Source of the DNA: an uncultured Bacteroidia bacterium
Lineage (GTDB): Bacteria > Bacteroidota > Bacteroidia > Bacteroidales > ML635J-15
Direction: 5' to 3'
Length of the DNA stretch: 64,000 nucleotides
Assembly: GCA_902800045.1 (NCBI GenBank)
Contig: CADCCZ010000005.1
Span: 171,966-235,965 of the forward strand
Shown here: piece by piece, positions 63,599 to 64,000 of the stretch
Position numbering within the stretch: the stretch's first letter is position 1
Layout of the letters: the number at the start of each line of letters is the position of its first letter
The notes under the pieces: generated by a model
What the model saw: only the letters and a program-made list of their open reading frames with translations
Database searches by the model: none
Told to the model about the DNA's origin: nothing
Program-made: the position numbers and the translations under genes

Positions 63599-64000
63599 AT
63601 GACTTACATCAAGGATTATATCAAGGAAAACAGAGAAAGGTTCTTTGAGGAACTTTTCGGTTTGATTCGCATTCCGTCAATAAGCTCGGAAGCATCGCAC
63701 AAGTCGGACATGATAAAGTGTGCAGAACACTGGAAATACTTGCTCAAGCAGGCTGGTGCCGACAAGGCAGAAGTTATGCCAACCAAGGGCAACCCAATAG
63801 TATACGGTGAAAAAATCATCGACCCGTCGAAGCCAACAGTTATAGTTTACGGACACTACGATGTTATGCCGGTTGACCCGATAGAACTCTGGAAGACAGA
63901 ACCTTTCGAGCCAGTTATTAAAGAAGGTAAGATCTGGGCTCGCGGTGCCGACGACGACAAGGGTCAGAGCTTTATGCATGCAAAGGCATTCGAACTTATG
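63599..64000 (+). CDS. M20-family dipeptidase, N-terminal part
   Basis: The first 134 residues are in the window; the frame is open at the right edge. It starts MTYIKDYIKENRERFFEELF and contains IRIPSISS, the metal-ligand motif VYGHYDVMPVDP and WARGADDDKGQ, all typical of M20 dipeptidases and carboxypeptidases with two zinc ions. Cytoplasmic (no signal peptide). The gap before it (63530-63598) holds AACTTAGAAACCCAGAAAC strings that resemble the spacers of the mini-hairpin arrays. Confidence 0.9.
   Translation, partial: MTYIKDYIKENRERFFEELFGLIRIPSISSEASHKSDMIKCAEHWKYLLKQAGADKAEVMPTKGNPIVYGEKIIDPSKPTVIVYGHYDVMPVDPIELWKTEPFEPVIKEGKIWARGADDDKGQSFMHAKAFELM

Overview
This window is bacterial chromosome from a member of the phylum Bacteroidota, most likely an uncultivated Bacteroidales. 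The reasons are: many secreted proteins ending in type IX secretion (T9SS) sorting domains (YPNPNNG-type or relatives); promoters of the Bacteroidetes sigma-ABfr type (TAnnTTTG at -7) in front of most transcription units, with few Shine-Dalgarno sites; and families typical of the phylum (HU-CCDC81-SPOR protein, DUF5683, PG0541-family protein, Fibrobacter-type paralogous domain, DUF4878). I see no prophage, insertion sequence, CRISPR array or tRNA. Most of the window is core genome. The unusual material is the adhesin-like T9SS paralogs and the intergenic repeats.

Layout. 0-2.4 kb: the 3' end of one T9SS protein and a second, frame-disrupted paralog. 2.5-11.1 kb: cysS, an exported TPR-CHAT protein, a zapB-like gene, zapA, a 6S-like RNA, rny and a sugar-nucleotide epimerase. 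11.2-16.8 kb (minus strand): DUF4197 lipoprotein, cstA, an SDR dehydrogenase, a nucleoside hydrolase fused to a degenerate FmdE-like domain, and a Fib_succ_major lipoprotein. 17-26.6 kb: mgtE, Sel1 protein, glycosyltransferase, YiiX-like amidase, DUF4878 lipoprotein, the murB-mltG-GH114-like operon, the HU/SPOR protein and AMP nucleosidase. 27-35 kb: three T9SS proteins of other types, RNase P RNA (rnpB), recR and rnhA. 35-43.8 kb: a nitronate monooxygenase-like enzyme, the c-di-AMP synthase cdaA, and a TetR-TolC-MFP-RND-PG0541 efflux operon. 43.8-47 kb: valS and a small Cys-rich exported protein. 47.2-56.6 kb: two giant T9SS adhesin-like paralogs. 56.7-64 kb: DUF486 membrane protein, parA-parB, DUF5683, a LysM lytic transglycosylase, ddl, a nitroreductase, an unknown exported protein and the start of an M20 peptidase.

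How the parts fit. Cell-envelope growth and chromosome partition are well represented (murB, mltG, LysM transglycosylase, ddl, zapA, SPOR protein, parAB). RNA metabolism is covered by rny, rnpB, 6S RNA and rnhA. The four cleaved-adhesin/FN3 T9SS paralogs (window start, 0.5, 47 and 52 kb) share nearly identical C-termini. Three of them have their upstream region in the window, and these share a 44-nt ungapped leader element at a fixed distance from the start codon, which suggests common regulation.

The intergenic DNA is unusually repeat-rich. It holds arrays of very small hairpins with GCGNAGC cores, a 17-unit heptamer array in the recR promoter, a dispersed GACGCAA/TTGCGTC palindrome family, and GGCT-rich repeats after many stop codons. 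These repeats, the leader element and the frame-switched T9SS gene are the parts I would examine first.
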